Positions 34,877 to 45,470 of a stretch of DNA of 64,000 nucleotides are shown in pieces. Under the pieces are notes generated by a model that saw only the letters and a program-made list of their open reading frames with translations, did no database searches and was not told the DNA's origin. Made by a program: the position numbers and the translations under genes. The stretch's first letter is position 1. The number at the start of each line of letters is the position of its first letter. The stretch is taken from assembly GCF_010093595.1 (NCBI RefSeq), contig NW_022985450.1:826199-890198 (forward strand), read 5' to 3'. The DNA is from Mytilinidion resinicola (Eukaryota > Ascomycota > Dothideomycetes > Mytilinidiales > Mytilinidiaceae).

Positions 34877-36326
34877 TCAACCAGCAACACCAAGCCTCGC
34901 CGGTAGCTTCATTTCAAGACCCCGGTTATCGAATAGAGGCTGCGTGGTCTCAACCTCCTCCATTCTTTCCAGGGCAAGCTTGCTAATCCCCGCCATCGTC
35001 CCGCCCAGCCGCCAATGCTCAAAGTAGTTCCTTGCATGCATCCGCTGCACCGCCAAGGGGCCATGCACGGCAACTAGATAGAGCGGGAGCGACATCCGGT
35101 TGTACGCACAGCCAATGCGTTTCTGGTACAAGAAAGCTGCAGCGTTCAGGATCCTCGCATGGTAGTCAATCACGTCGGCTGTGCTGTATGCATCAAGTTC
35201 GTGTTCCGACGAAGATGATGCCAGCGCATGAAGGACATGCACGGCGCTGAAGTACATGAGGATGAGGGCAGTCATGGCATCGCGGTAGTGGACGCCAGAT
35301 GAGTCGGTCCAAGTGATAGTATTAGAGGAGAGGCGGGCGCTTGTTGTGGTGTATTCTAGCCACAGATCGTCAATGGCTTTGGAAATTTGGGAGAGGATCA
35401 CAGCATCTGGAATTTGGGGCATTGGCGCGGATGGGTAGAAAGTCAGCAAAACAGATGCGAGATTCAAAAGACGCTGGACGGTTGGGACTTTGTCAGAGAG
35501 GCCTATGTACGAGAGCGGGTTTGACGAATGGGGGGTGTCTGAGCGTCCCAATAATGAGAGAAAGGTCTGTAAGTATTAGCGTTTTGTCTATACGTCGAAG
35601 ACGTGGAAACGCACTTGATGGAACCGAACGTAGTAGAGAACTTCTTGCAGCAAACACTGAGAGTGGCCTTCCAACAAGGCCAACTCCATCAATATAGTAG
35701 AGCCAGTGATGTGGCTAATAAATCCAGCTGATGAAGTTCCATCCATCGCCTCGTAGAGCGAGAGCACCACTGACGTACATATCAACCCAATATTGTGAAT
35801 ATTGGGGTTGCTTCTTTCTTTTGTGAGGCAAGACGAGTGTGCAGCGAGGGCTCTGCCGTAGAGTTTACACGCCTCTCTCAGCACTGCTGGATTTGCGAGT
35901 TCCATAGCACAGAAGGCAGTACTCGTGGCTTTGACTGCCAGGTCCAAAGCCTCATGTCTGTTATTGGACAGCTCAAGTAGCACATGCATCCAGGTCTTAC
36001 GCGATCCGCCTTGATCAGACGACGTGAAATAATACAAAAACTTGGCGAAAAAAGCTTCAGCGGCGATGGAAGACTCGGAAGGCAGATAGGGAATCCCGAT
36101 ATTAATTGGGTGGGGCTTTGTGGATCACTTCGGCGTTTCTTCGAAGTTTTCCTCTTGATCGCGCATGACGCTCCGTGGCGAGGGTCATGTCCACGATAAG
36201 GGGTCCTTGGATAGGGCCAGGACAGCTCCGCCCGGCACGTGTGCATTGCAGGCAGTGGGGCATAGTCGCATCGCAATTGATTCGCTTTTGGCGACACGAA
36301 TGACATGCGCGAGTGCGAAGGACCAT
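34877..36326 (-). CDS. Zn2Cys6 transcription factor (short, C6 zinc cluster plus fungal TF domain)
   Basis: Proposed exons on the minus strand are 36326-36129, 36073-35615 and 35566-34877, giving 448 residues. The zinc cluster is at the very N-terminus, with cysteines at 8, 11, 18, 25, 28 and 35 (C-x2-C-x6-C-x6-C-x2-C-x6-C). The second intron (48 bp, GTGCGT..CTAAT..TTACAG) is convincing. The first (55 bp, GTGATC..CCGAG) is weaker but keeps phase and links the cluster to AAEAFFAKFLYYFTSSD, the usual opening of the C-terminal domain; the alternative is a frameshift. Later blocks (WMHVLLELSNNRHEALDLAV, YGRALAAHS, GAM-like MDGTSSAGFISHITGS, AVHGPLAVQRMHARNYFEHW) match fungal-specific TF domains. 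DNA-binding regulator; targets unknown. The next gene upstream (MFS, 38036) is divergent. Confidence 0.7.
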
Positions 36327-38035
36327 TGTAATAGGGAAAAGGCGGAAGGCACACTTAAGGAGTAGTGAGGTACATAAAGAACAGTCTGGTAGCGGAAAGA
36401 AATAATAGAGAAGGGATGGAGATTGATGAGAAAACGTAAGCGTACCTAGAGTGGGATGAGGCTGGAGGTTGAGGCTTAGAAACCGGAGCTTCCGGAGCTA
36501 AACCGGATGTAATAAAATCAGTAAAGTCGACCAATCAGAAAATCCTCGAGTCTTAATTCTGCTCTAAGGCCAGGCAAGAAGCCGGTAACTCGGCCAGGAC
36601 GCAGGAAATGTGGCAGAGACCCGTGGACGCGACAGAGGCACGTCATAGCGTCACGGCGTGGTAGATATGGCCTGATGAAGCATACGATGGCCTTGGCTAC
36701 CTGCTTCATGAAATGAGTTTTCCCCACTGAAAAAGCGAAACCGTGGGTGAGATGCAGTCTTTTCCAATCGCGCGCGTTTTATGATAGGCTTTGTGGAGGA
36801 GCTGTGGAGGAAGATGGCGGGGATGTTGGTTCGATTTCACCGCCCTGAGCGCGGCATTTTACCTTGCGTGGAGTGATTATTTTAGGGCTCACTCTCACGG
36901 ACTCTCGCAAGTACCAACACACCAACACACACTTGTCGAGAAAAGAAAAGAAGGCAGGAGGTGAGATTTTAGAGTCGCGGGGCCCCGCGTATTCCAGCGT
37001 TTCGTTGCGGAAATTATTGACGCTTGCAAAGCGTTGAAAACGGCGCAGAACCCCCCAGTTACAGAAGGTTGAGCAATCGGAGGAGCTCCGCCGACCCTGA
37101 AACCACGTGACTGTGGCGATGTTTGGTGTCAGCGCTAAAGTGTGATTACTGTGAATAGGTCTTGTGCGAGGCGGAATGGCGAAGATGTTGCTCCAGAATA
37201 GGCGCCGAAGGCACGAAGAAGGCACAAAGAAGCAGGGATTTCGAGCACACGAGGCTGGGAGGGTTCATGCCCCAGGCTTGGCGCGAGATATCTTGAAACT
37301 CGCAGGAGTTAGCTCGACCCGGGTTGAGGGGCATCACGCGGCGTGCAACTATCGTGGGCCGGTTTTCCGGTGTTGCGGCTGTTGGGCAAATCGCGTGCTG
37401 ACGTCGGTGGCGGCGGGATCCTCGATCGCCGCACGCGAAGGCGGCGGGACGAGCGCGGCGGGATGCCGGAAAGGGCTTGGAGGGCTTGGAAGGCTTGGGC
37501 TGTTGCTTGATCGCACCGTCATCAGCGCAGCCGCATCACCACCAGATATCGTCGCATTCCGTCTCAACTCTCGGCGTTTCAACGTTGCGCATTTCTCCAA
37601 AACAGATTGCAGACAGGTAGGCATGCAGTCGCGAAGCATCATCCGAAACTGCATTCACTCAATTGCGCCCATTGGCCCTCGCCCTGCTGTGCCTCGAGCC
37701 GTGGCCTTCCTGCGACCCACAAGTAGCGGACTCCGGGCCTGTCGCACGCAGAGAATTCGCTCCTGGCACGCCGGCATACAGTAGCTCCCTAGCGCTTCCC
37801 CACAGCAGACTTGGCCCTATGACGAAATGCAGTAAGCATCCACGCATCCTGACCGCACCGACACACCACCACGGTACGCCCCAGCCGTACCCACGGGCAC
37901 CACCTGGTTTGCCTTGGACCCATGGGTCTCCACAGCAGCTCTTAAGGTGACCGACGCCCGCTCGTCTCGACTTCCCACTCGCTTCACACACTGCTCCCTC
38001 GACATCTCTAACCCTGCTATTGCCAATTTTTCATC
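36327..38035. promoter_or_regulatory. Long divergent intergenic region (regulator / MFS transporter)
   Basis: No gene is supported in 1.7 kb, although GC-rich frames are open near 37160-37780 on both strands. ACCACGTGAC at 37103-37112 contains a CACGTG box. The last 100 bases before the MFS start are CT-rich. Confidence 0.4.
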
Positions 38036-39911
38036 ATGGTCGGCTTCAACGAGGAAGTCGAGAAGCACGAGCCTTCCGAGGCCTCGTCTGAGAACGGAGT
38101 CGCAGCAAACATCAACAACAACCCCGAGCTCGCCGCTGCTGCCACCGGCCAGCAGCACCTCGAGAAGGTCGGCACCTACGACAAAATCGAGATCACCGAG
38201 GAGGACTGCTACGACGAGCTTGGCTTCTCGTTCCCAACCTGGAAGAAATGGACCATCCTCACCGTCGTCTTCTGGGTGCAAGTGTCTATGAACTTCAACA
38301 CTAGTCTCTACTCCAACGCCGTCGGCGGCATCTCTAAAGAATTCGGTGTCAGCGAGCAAGCCGCCCGTCTCGGTGCCGCTCTTTTCCTGATCCTCTACGC
38401 TTTCGGATGCGAGCTGTGGGCGCCCTGGAGTGAAGAGCTGGGCCGATGGCCAATCATGCAGTGCAGTCTGATGCTCGTGAACATCTGGCAACGTATGCGC
38501 CATTCCGCCCTCGACGTGAAATAATTGCTAACAAGTCGCAGTCCCCGTTGCTCTCGCAAAGAACTACGGCACCATCCTCGCCGGCCGTGTCCTCGGTGGT
38601 CTGTCCTCCGCTGGTGGCTCCGTCACCCTCGGAATGGTGGCCGATATGTGGGATTCTGACAACCAACAATACGCTGTCGCATACGTCGTCTTCTCCTCCG
38701 TCGGTGGATCCGTGCTCGGACCTGTCGTTGGTGGTTTCGTTGAGGCATACTGCAGCTGGCGCTGGTGCATCTGGGTGCAGCTGATCTTCGGCGGTGTCGT
38801 CCAGGCGTCTCATTTCTTCCTTGTCCCCGAGACCCGCACGACCATCATGATGGACAGAATCGCAAAGAAGCGCCGTGCTGAGGGCGAGAAGAACGGCAAA
38901 GAAGTGAACATCTGGGGCCCGAACGAACTCGTCCCCTTCAGAGACCGCTTCTCCGCCAAGGAGGTCGTGATTACTTGGATCCGACCCTTCAAGATGTTCC
39001 TTACCGAACCCATCGTCCTAGTCCTCTCCCTCCTCTCCGGTTTCTCCGATGCCCTTATCTTCATGTTCCTGCAATCCTTCTCCCTCGTCTACAAGCAGTG
39101 GAACTTCACCACAGTTGAGCTTGGCCTAGCCTTCATCCCTATTGGCATAGGCTACTTCCTCGCCTGGTTCTCATTCTTCCCCGCCATTAAGCGAAACATC
39201 AAGGAGCGCGCCAACAAGCCAGACGACGAGCGCGCCCAGTACGAGTCCCGCCTCACGTGGCTTCTCTACACCGCCCCCTGCCTTCCCATCGGCCTCATCG
39301 GTTTCGCCTGGACTTCCCTGCCCCAGTGCCACTGGATCGGCACCATGATCTTCTCCGCCATCATCGGTATCGCCAACTACTCCATCTACATGGCTACGAT
39401 CGACTACATGATCTGCGCCTACGGCCCCTACTCCGCCTCCGCGACCGGTGGCAACGGCTGGTCCCGCGATTTCCTAGCAGGTGTGCTGACCCTCCCTGCC
39501 ACTCCGTTCTATTCAAACATCGGCGGCAAGGACCACCTCGAGTACGCCTCCACGATCCTCTTCTGCATCGCCTTCTGCCTCGTCGCAGCCGTCTACGTCA
39601 TCTACTGGAAGGGCCCCGCGCTCCGCAAACGCAGCCCCTTCGCCCAGCAGCTCAGCGCCGCCCGCGAGGCCGGTGGCCGCCGCATCAGCTCGATCCCGGG
39701 CTTGTACGGCTCCAACTACGGCAGTCGCAATGCGAGTCGCGCGGCGAGTATTGCGAGTGGCAGCCGTGGCCCGAGTCGCCGGGGCAGCTTTATCCCTTCA
39801 CATTCCGGGCGCCCGTCAGCGGGTAGCAGGCAGCAGAGCCATGCGCAGATGGCAAAGAGGGTGGAGCAGGCGAATAAGCATCTGCGGGAGGAGCAGGTGG
39901 CTGAGCCGTAG
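38036..39911 (+). CDS. MFS transporter (DHA1-like, drug/polyamine type)
   Basis: Exons 38036-38492 and 38542-39911 give 608 residues; the 49-bp intron has GTATGC, a GCTAAC branch and CGCAG. A 75-residue acidic N-terminus precedes the first span (WTILTVVFWVQVSMNFNTSLY). LSSAGGSVTLGMVADMWD and YAVAYVVFSSVGGSVLGPVVGGFVE are the conserved span 4-5 region, with the G-x3-GPxxGG antiporter motif; WRWCIWVQLIFGG and FFLVPETR follow. Twelve spans are expected. The C-terminal tail is long, Ser/Arg-rich and disordered (SRNASRAASIASGSRG..). This set matches plasma-membrane DHA1 exporters of the benomyl/polyamine group. Substrate cannot be read. Confidence 0.88.
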
Positions 39912-40420
39912 ATGGGTGGTTACATACATGTAAGGCTGTGAGATCTAGGGATTGGAGATGTGGACGGAGTTAGATCTCATTTGATGATTTTCTTTTCCTC
40001 TTGCATTGCATAGGGAGTTTGCGAATGATAGACAGATTTTCTTTGATACCCTCGTTCGGATTCGGATGGAATGAGGATGTATAGTAGGACAGGCATACAT
40101 GGTTGCTCTGGAACAATATCACAACAATCGCATATTATCAAACATCTCGTCGTCTTCTATTGCAGTGCCTTACCAAAAGCCTTGCACATCTGCTCACCAC
40201 CGTTTGAGGTAGTTCAGCGCAACATAAAAATCCCGACAATATTCAAAGACCTTGAGAGCGTGAATCAGACAGCTTTCATGCGCTTGCAGGCGGGCTGGCC
40301 TCCTGCGTGGCCGCTGTCTGTGGCGCTTCAGCACATCATCATACTCTGGAGGGAATCAAAGACAATGTACCCAAAACTTATTTTCTGGTTATGTACGTTT
40401 CCCCATTTCTCAACCCTCAT
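39912..40420. repeat. Intergenic region with family-3 repeat copy (about 40140-40400)
   Basis: TTGCACATCTGCTCACCACC and the following GTTTGAGGTAGTTCAGCGCAACATA match the copy at 54.34 kb, and both copies carry a second related half (TGTCTGTGGCGCTTCAGCACA here; TGTTTGTGACGCTTCCGCACC there), ending CCCAAAACTT / CCCAAACTTG. No coding capacity is seen. It is a dispersed repeat of about 230-260 bp; its ends are not sharply defined. Confidence 0.5.
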
Positions 40421-40443
40421 GCCGCGTCTGATCACATGCCCTT

Positions 40444-40530
40444 CACGTGCCACTTCCCCCCCTGTCCCGCTGACTAATCCCCCTCCCCTCTCTTTCGCTC
40501 AGGTATAAAACCTCGTCCTCTCCTCGAACT
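40444..40530 (+). promoter_or_regulatory. Promoter-like module 1 (CACGTG + TATA)
   Basis: CACGTG at 40444-40449, a CT-rich stretch and TATAAAA from 40504, followed by CTCCTCGAACTT. The last block recurs after the TATA box of module 4. No gene follows that I can recognise. Confidence 0.5.
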
Positions 40531-40545
40531 TCTCGGTTCTCCAGC

Positions 40546-40590
40546 AGGGAGGAAGGGAGGGAGGAAGGGAGGGAGGAAGGGAGGGAGGGG
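40546..40590. repeat. Purine microsatellite (GGAGGGAGGAAG)n
   Basis: About four copies of a 12-base GGAGGGAGGAAG unit on the plus strand, directly after promoter-like module 1. Confidence 0.85.
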
Positions 40591-40656
40591 ACATTGGTTT
40601 GAAAAAAAAAAACGCTAACCACACACTTTTATGGCCGGTGCCTGGTTGGTGGTTGG

Positions 40657-41135
40657 GTGATCAAAAACTGTGGGTGCCTAAGGTCATGGAGGGGACTGGG
40701 TGGGCTGGAGATTCGGGCTGGATCAAAACATCCGGACGATCGATGCCATAGGGTGGAGGGTGTGGTGGTGGATCAAATTGCCTACGCGAACCTCTCATGG
40801 AGTGGTGGAGTACTGGAGGCTTCAAATCCATCGATGAAGGAAACGCCATGGGTTCGTGGTGTTGGATCAACAAATGAAGGAAGAGAGAGAGGCCATGGAG
40901 TGAGTGGTGGAGTGGTTGGTGGGCGCGGGGGGTTCAAAAACGACCCAAATACTACGGTATGCGGAGGAGGTGGAGTGGTCGTGGATCAAAATCGCGAGTC
41001 AGGGGAAACCATGGAGAGGTGGAGGTGGAGTGGGTGTGAGTTCAAAATCTACCCACTACTACGCTATGTGGAGGTGGAGTGGGTGTGGCTTCAACTAACG
41101 AAGACACTGAGACTCATGGAGGGGAGTGGATGAAA
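40657..41135 (+). repeat. Degenerate G-rich tandem array, about nine units of about 52 bp
   Basis: Each unit has a variable stretch, then ATGGAG or a variant, a GGTGGAGTGGGTGTGG-like G-rich run and a terminal GATCAAAA / TTCAAAA. The TCAA marks fall near 40661, 40723, 40774, 40826, 40868, 40934, 40987, 41041 and 41090, so spacing is 42-66 bases. The plus-strand frame across it is open for 158 codons, but the residues (Gly/Val/Trp-rich) simply reflect the repeat. It lies after promoter-like module 1. Confidence 0.6.
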
Positions 41136-41720
41136 AAACTGATACTTTTTGCCTTGTTATGGAGTACTGGATTTGGGGGGTCGGGGAGGCGGTTTTGGTT
41201 GCGGTGATGCCGTTCACTACACGCTCTCGAGGATGCGCTCTAGCATCGGCTTCGAACAATAGGTGCGCTCCTGAGTCCAGAGTGCCAGCCTCCGACGGAC
41301 GAGAGAGGCGATAAGAAGCGATGAAAGGGGATGTTGGAGATCACCGGACCTGCGCGATTTGACCTCCACATTTCGGGAAGTCGTCCTCGAGTTTGCACCA
41401 TCACGGGCAGCACTCCCACTCTTCAGCGCCGAGATGTCGACAACTCTGTCCGCCGCTCCCGCACCATCGCAAAATACCATCGAGATTGTTGATGGTGCCG
41501 CATGGACCTTTCTATCCCCTCTTGTTGAACCACGAACGTCCACCCTCCTACTTCTCAAACCAACTTCCCAAAACGAGGCGACGTTTTATACCCTAGTCCC
41601 AGCGACGAAGCCTGATAGTCAGCTGATTTGGATCTCCCTCATCCCCAATCGCTCCCCTTTCCACTGCCCCTGCCGCTTGAAAGTAGATCGTGCCTCTACG
41701 TTCGCGATCACATCGCTTCT

Positions 41721-41765
41721 CACGTGACTGCTGAGTCACCGCTTCTCCGACGCGTATAAGAGCTT
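41721..41765 (+). promoter_or_regulatory. Promoter-like module 2 (CACGTG + TATA)
   Basis: CACGTG at 41721-41726 and GTATAAGAG at 41754, then a CT-rich stretch. About 93 bp beyond the TATA box is CATGGGGGTCGGGGTGTCGG, which matches the same position after module 3, followed by several GATC(A/G)A marks (41869-42050). Confidence 0.5.
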
Positions 41766-42448
41766 CTCTCCGCCTCGGGCCCACCCTTCCCTCACAGAAG
41801 GTCGACGACGCTTTGACCACGATCAAAACGTTCAGCTGAAGGGTGCCCATGGGGGTCGGGGTGTCGGCGGAGGATCGAAATGAGCGGAATCTTCAATGTG
41901 TGTGGAGGGTCGTGGCTGGGGATCAACGTTATACAACAACCTAGACGATGGGTGGAAAATTAAGGTCAGGGATCGAACACATCTACCGATGAGGCCGATG
42001 TCTTGGGGTCGGCCTTCGTGGCGGGGGGAGGCTCAACGCTGATCGATCGAATGGATGATGTGGAGGGGGTGTACCGCGAGCTCGATGATGGAGTCCATCT
42101 CTAAGAAGACTAAGACGTCTCCGTGACACTGCGATGATGCGCTCCTCCGGTTCTATGTTACTATAGGTAGCGGCTTCGAGGGTTACAGACGAAGATCCTC
42201 GGCGGAATTTCTTTGACAACTTCTCGGGCCCGCCCACAGCTTCCATAGGAAGTTGAGGTGGACTTTTTGATTCCCAGCTCCCAGACATAGCTCCATCGTC
42301 TTTCAAAGTCTGAACCAGGGCTTCCAACATGGCTCTTCTGGAGCTGATCTATTGATCTCCGTGAAACCGCTCTTGCACAATCTAGACACGATTGAATGTC
42401 GAGGCTTTATGCCTAAGCCTATGAAACGAAACATGACTGCACCGTTCT

Positions 42449-42555
42449 CACGTGCATTTTCGTGATAAACGTGGGCTGCGGCCTTCAGCGCCAGAACGCT
42501 CTAGTCACGCTTTGGCACTTACCTCATCTCTCTCCTCCACGGGGTATATAATCCT
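42449..42555 (+). promoter_or_regulatory. Promoter-like module 3 (CACGTG + TATA)
   Basis: CACGTG at 42449-42454 and TATATAA from 42545, then CTCTCCGC. About 91 bp beyond the TATA box is CATGGGAGTGGGGTGTCGGC, the counterpart of the block after module 2, followed by GTTCAAC, AATCAAAC and GATCAAAAG marks. Confidence 0.5.
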
Positions 42556-43258
42556 CTCCGCAGTAGAAACTGAGTTCCTTTCTCCAGGGAGTGCGGGCGC
42601 GTTCGCGAGTATCAACATCAATAACATGGTGACTTCATGGGAGTGGGGTGTCGGCGAGGTTCAACAACCCTTACTCTACCTATCAATGGGGAGGAGTTGG
42701 ACCGGGCCGATCTTGGAAGAACGCTGGAAATTGGGAAAGCATGTTGGTGTTGTCGACGTGGAATCAAACCATCCTTTCCTCAACTTCCGGAGGGAGAGGG
42801 TGGGAAATGGACGTCGTGTTGCAAGAGACGACAAGGATAACCAAGATGCGGTGCGTTGGCGGGTGCGGATCAAAAGCCGAAGTGGTAGATGTCCATGGAG
42901 AGGGAGAGCGGCCTGGGGCCAACGTTAGCACTTCATGCTAATGGTCATCTCCGATTGGAACTACTGTTGTTAATTAAGAATACGAGTACAGAAAGGTAGG
43001 GGTTCGTGAGATAGAATGACTGGCATCATTGCTGGGTCTTCACGAGTGGCGAAACTTCCACAAGCCACGTCTCCATGAGGAGACGTTTGACGAATTCTTT
43101 TTGAAGAAGTTCCGTCCCCCAGCCCACGCAGCACTGCCATCGAGATGGGATGCTCCATATTTTGATCCACACTTCGCTCTCGACGAAAAAACGTGACTTG
43201 TCACCTGAACCAGAACCTGCCAGCGAACTCTGGATGCCACAGAAGCCATGCGTTATAT

Positions 43259-43325
43259 CACGTGTCAACGCCCTCACCTTTTTCCTTTCCTTCTCCCGGG
43301 TATAAAAGCTCCTCGAACTTATGGA
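43259..43325 (+). promoter_or_regulatory. Promoter-like module 4 (CACGTG + TATA)
   Basis: CACGTG at 43259-43264 and TATAAAAG from 43301, then CTCCTCGAACTT as in module 1. The 200 bp that follow lead into the 3' end of the FAD monooxygenase gene on the other strand; no gene is seen. Confidence 0.5.
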
Positions 43326-43524
43326 TCTCGATCTCCTTCCACAGCTTCGCTTGTAAAGTATGATTGGAAAAGGGGTACAAGGAGTGGCTATGACTCGCAC
43401 AGTAAAACACTTGGCTTGAATGGATTGCCGTTTTATACATATACAAATCGTGGAGGAGATGAAGCTCCCTCCGACACAGAGCTTTTCTATCGATTCTCAC
43501 GGCACCCGATAACACATCCGTAAC

Positions 43525-44781
43525 TCACTTAGCGTCCCCTTCATCAAAGCTTGGGTACTTTGGCAATGAAAAATTCTCGCTATAACCATGGTCACCAATT
43601 TTCATCGCTAGCCATGGAATTGCCATGAGCTTGGAGAACGCCCAAACCAAGGCCTGAATCAGCCATCTCTTCCATGCCGTCTCGGGATGCGCAATGGCTG
43701 GGAAGAAGAAGGGGATCTGCTGCGTCTTCTCAACGAATGGGCGAAAGATGCTTTCGTAAGCCTCAAGCGCCTTTGACAGGTGTTCGCCGTCGTCGAGCTT
43801 GCTCAGTTCGCCAGCTAGGATGTAGGCCCCGGTTATGGCCAGCGAAGTGCCCATCCCTGTGAGTGGCGTCGGGGCATACGCGGCGTCTCCTAGGCAGACA
43901 ACGCGAGAAGTGAACCATTTGGACATCTTTATCTGCGCAATTTCGTGGAAGTAGAAGTCGGGCGCTTGATCCATGGCGTCCAGGAGCCTCTCCGCTTGCC
44001 ATCCTGAGCCTACAAACTCTCTCCTCAAGAGATCTTGCTGCGTCTGTCGGTCACTCTTGGATGCCTCCAGCCACGCCTTTTCCTGGGAGCTATTGCAGGG
44101 CATAAGAGAGAACAGAGCCCTTATGGTGCTGTGTGGGTCGGGCCTGATACTCATGAATCGTGATGGAAGAGCCAGGTAGATGTTCCACCAGTCGTTGTCG
44201 ATGGGTAGGCGTGGAACGGTCCAGTACGCGACGTAATTACCCTTATGAATTACATTGACAGAGTCTGGAGGGAAGCACTGCTTTCGCACCTTTGACCATT
44301 GGCCGTCTGCTGCGACCAAAAGGTCGAAGTCCTGCACCTCCCCATTGCTGAGTTCAACCTTGACGGAATCCCCATCATTCGAGACGACTTTCTTGATCAT
44401 GGTACCGAACAAGTACTTCACATTCGGAAGGTCTTTCGTAGCCTCGTGGAGGATCGCTGCCAAGTCTGCGCGAAGAATCTCAAAATCCGAAGTGAGGCTA
44501 ACACTCCTTCCTGGACCCTTCGAGATTGGAAAGGATGCAAATGGCTGTCCCGTTGGACTGATGAACTGGGTCCCCTTTTCTGTCGTGTTGAATTGCCGAA
44601 GTCGATCCATGAGCCCCATCTTCTTGATGACTGTGAGGGCGCCGCCTTCTATGTCAACGTTCTGCCCATGGGGGAGAAGTGAGTGGCTCTTCTCGACGAT
44701 GGTGATGCGTGCCCCGGCCTTTGCCAGGAACCAAGCTAGTGTGGGCCCAGCGATGCCTGCTCCACTGATCAGGACGCGCAT
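43525..44781 (-). CDS. FAD-dependent monooxygenase (PheA/UbiH-type hydroxylase)
   Basis: An intronless frame; the Met at 44781 (MRVLISGAGIAG) is preferred to the one at 44793 because it puts the Rossmann fold at the N-terminus, giving 418 residues. GAGIAGPTLAWFLAKAG with VEKS after it is the dinucleotide-binding GxGxxG..E motif; LLVAADGQWSKVRK is the DG motif; GDAAYAPTPLTGMGTSLAITG is the GD motif that binds FAD ribityl. These flavoproteins use NAD(P)H and oxygen to hydroxylate aromatic or polyketide substrates and are common in fungal secondary metabolism and catabolism. A TATA-like TATTTAAA on this strand lies near 44880, about 95 bp upstream. The gene is divergent from the Zn2Cys6 regulator at 45471. 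Confidence 0.88.
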   Translation of the reverse strand: MRVLISGAGIAGPTLAWFLAKAGARITIVEKSHSLLPHGQNVDIEGGALTVIKKMGLMDRLRQFNTTEKGTQFISPTGQPFASFPISKGPGRSVSLTSDFEILRADLAAILHEATKDLPNVKYLFGTMIKKVVSNDGDSVKVELSNGEVQDFDLLVAADGQWSKVRKQCFPPDSVNVIHKGNYVAYWTVPRLPIDNDWWNIYLALPSRFMSIRPDPHSTIRALFSLMPCNSSQEKAWLEASKSDRQTQQDLLRREFVGSGWQAERLLDAMDQAPDFYFHEIAQIKMSKWFTSRVVCLGDAAYAPTPLTGMGTSLAITGAYILAGELSKLDDGEHLSKALEAYESIFRPFVEKTQQIPFFFPAIAHPETAWKRWLIQALVWAFSKLMAIPWLAMKIGDHGYSENFSLPKYPSFDEGDAK

Positions 44782-44793
44782 GGCAAGCCTCAA

Positions 44794-45470
44794 GGTAGTC
44801 GTGAAAGTAAGAAAAAGGTTGGTACCTTGAGGGATGGAGAGGATGGATGTTCGGAGATTGATGCAAGCACTGCCATTTTTAAATAGCTTTTGGTTGAGCT
44901 GTGTAGCGAAGAAGGAAACTTCGGGCTCGGAGTAGAAGGGATGATATCAAGTGAGGTGAGAGTGTTAGGTGGGAGAATCTGTTCTGTGAGATGAGCTCGG
45001 GCGTCCGAGGCCCGAACCCGAGCGACCAATCAGAAGCTATATAATATCGGCAACTAATAACGATGTCTGGTTTCTAGTGTCGCCGTTATACGGTGCTAGA
45101 AGTCCTCCAATTGGCGAAATGACCTCGTGACTGCCAAAATCTGGACTATAGAGATCATTTGGAAACATCTCGCCGCGCTTGTAAAGCCTCGAGAATGCTA
45201 AGACAAACCAGAAAGTCTCGCTTTGCGAATAGCTACTTTCCCAATGGCTTCGAGACGCTTACTAGACTATCTCCAGGAACACATAAGAGCACTCCCAAGC
45301 ACGTTCTAACACATTGTTAGAAGATCGGAAAAAAGTATGATACCGGCGTGGTGGGCAGGGGTGGGTTCACTAGCGCGGCATAAGTCGTGATGACATAATG
45401 ATGGCTGCACTCTTCCCAACTCTTTGTCGACTCTTCATCTTCGCAGGCTTCGCTGCTATGCTTAAATGCC
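44794..45470. promoter_or_regulatory. Bidirectional promoter region (FAD monooxygenase / Zn2Cys6 regulator)
   Basis: 677 bases between two outward-facing genes. TATTTAAA on the minus strand (about 44880) faces the monooxygenase, and CTATATAATATC at about 45039-45050 could serve either gene. Several CGG/CCG triplets are present, e.g. around 45052 and 45344, as candidate Zn2Cys6 half-sites, but no clear palindrome is seen. Confidence 0.45.

Noticed and set aside
37164..37784. Plus-strand frame of 206 codons upstream of the MFS gene
   Set aside because: Arg/Gly/Ala-rich residues without any domain in a GC-rich promoter region.
40657..41135. CRISPR-like array
   Set aside because: Constant and variable blocks alternate, but the constant part is degenerate and the context is eukaryotic nuclear DNA with no cas genes.
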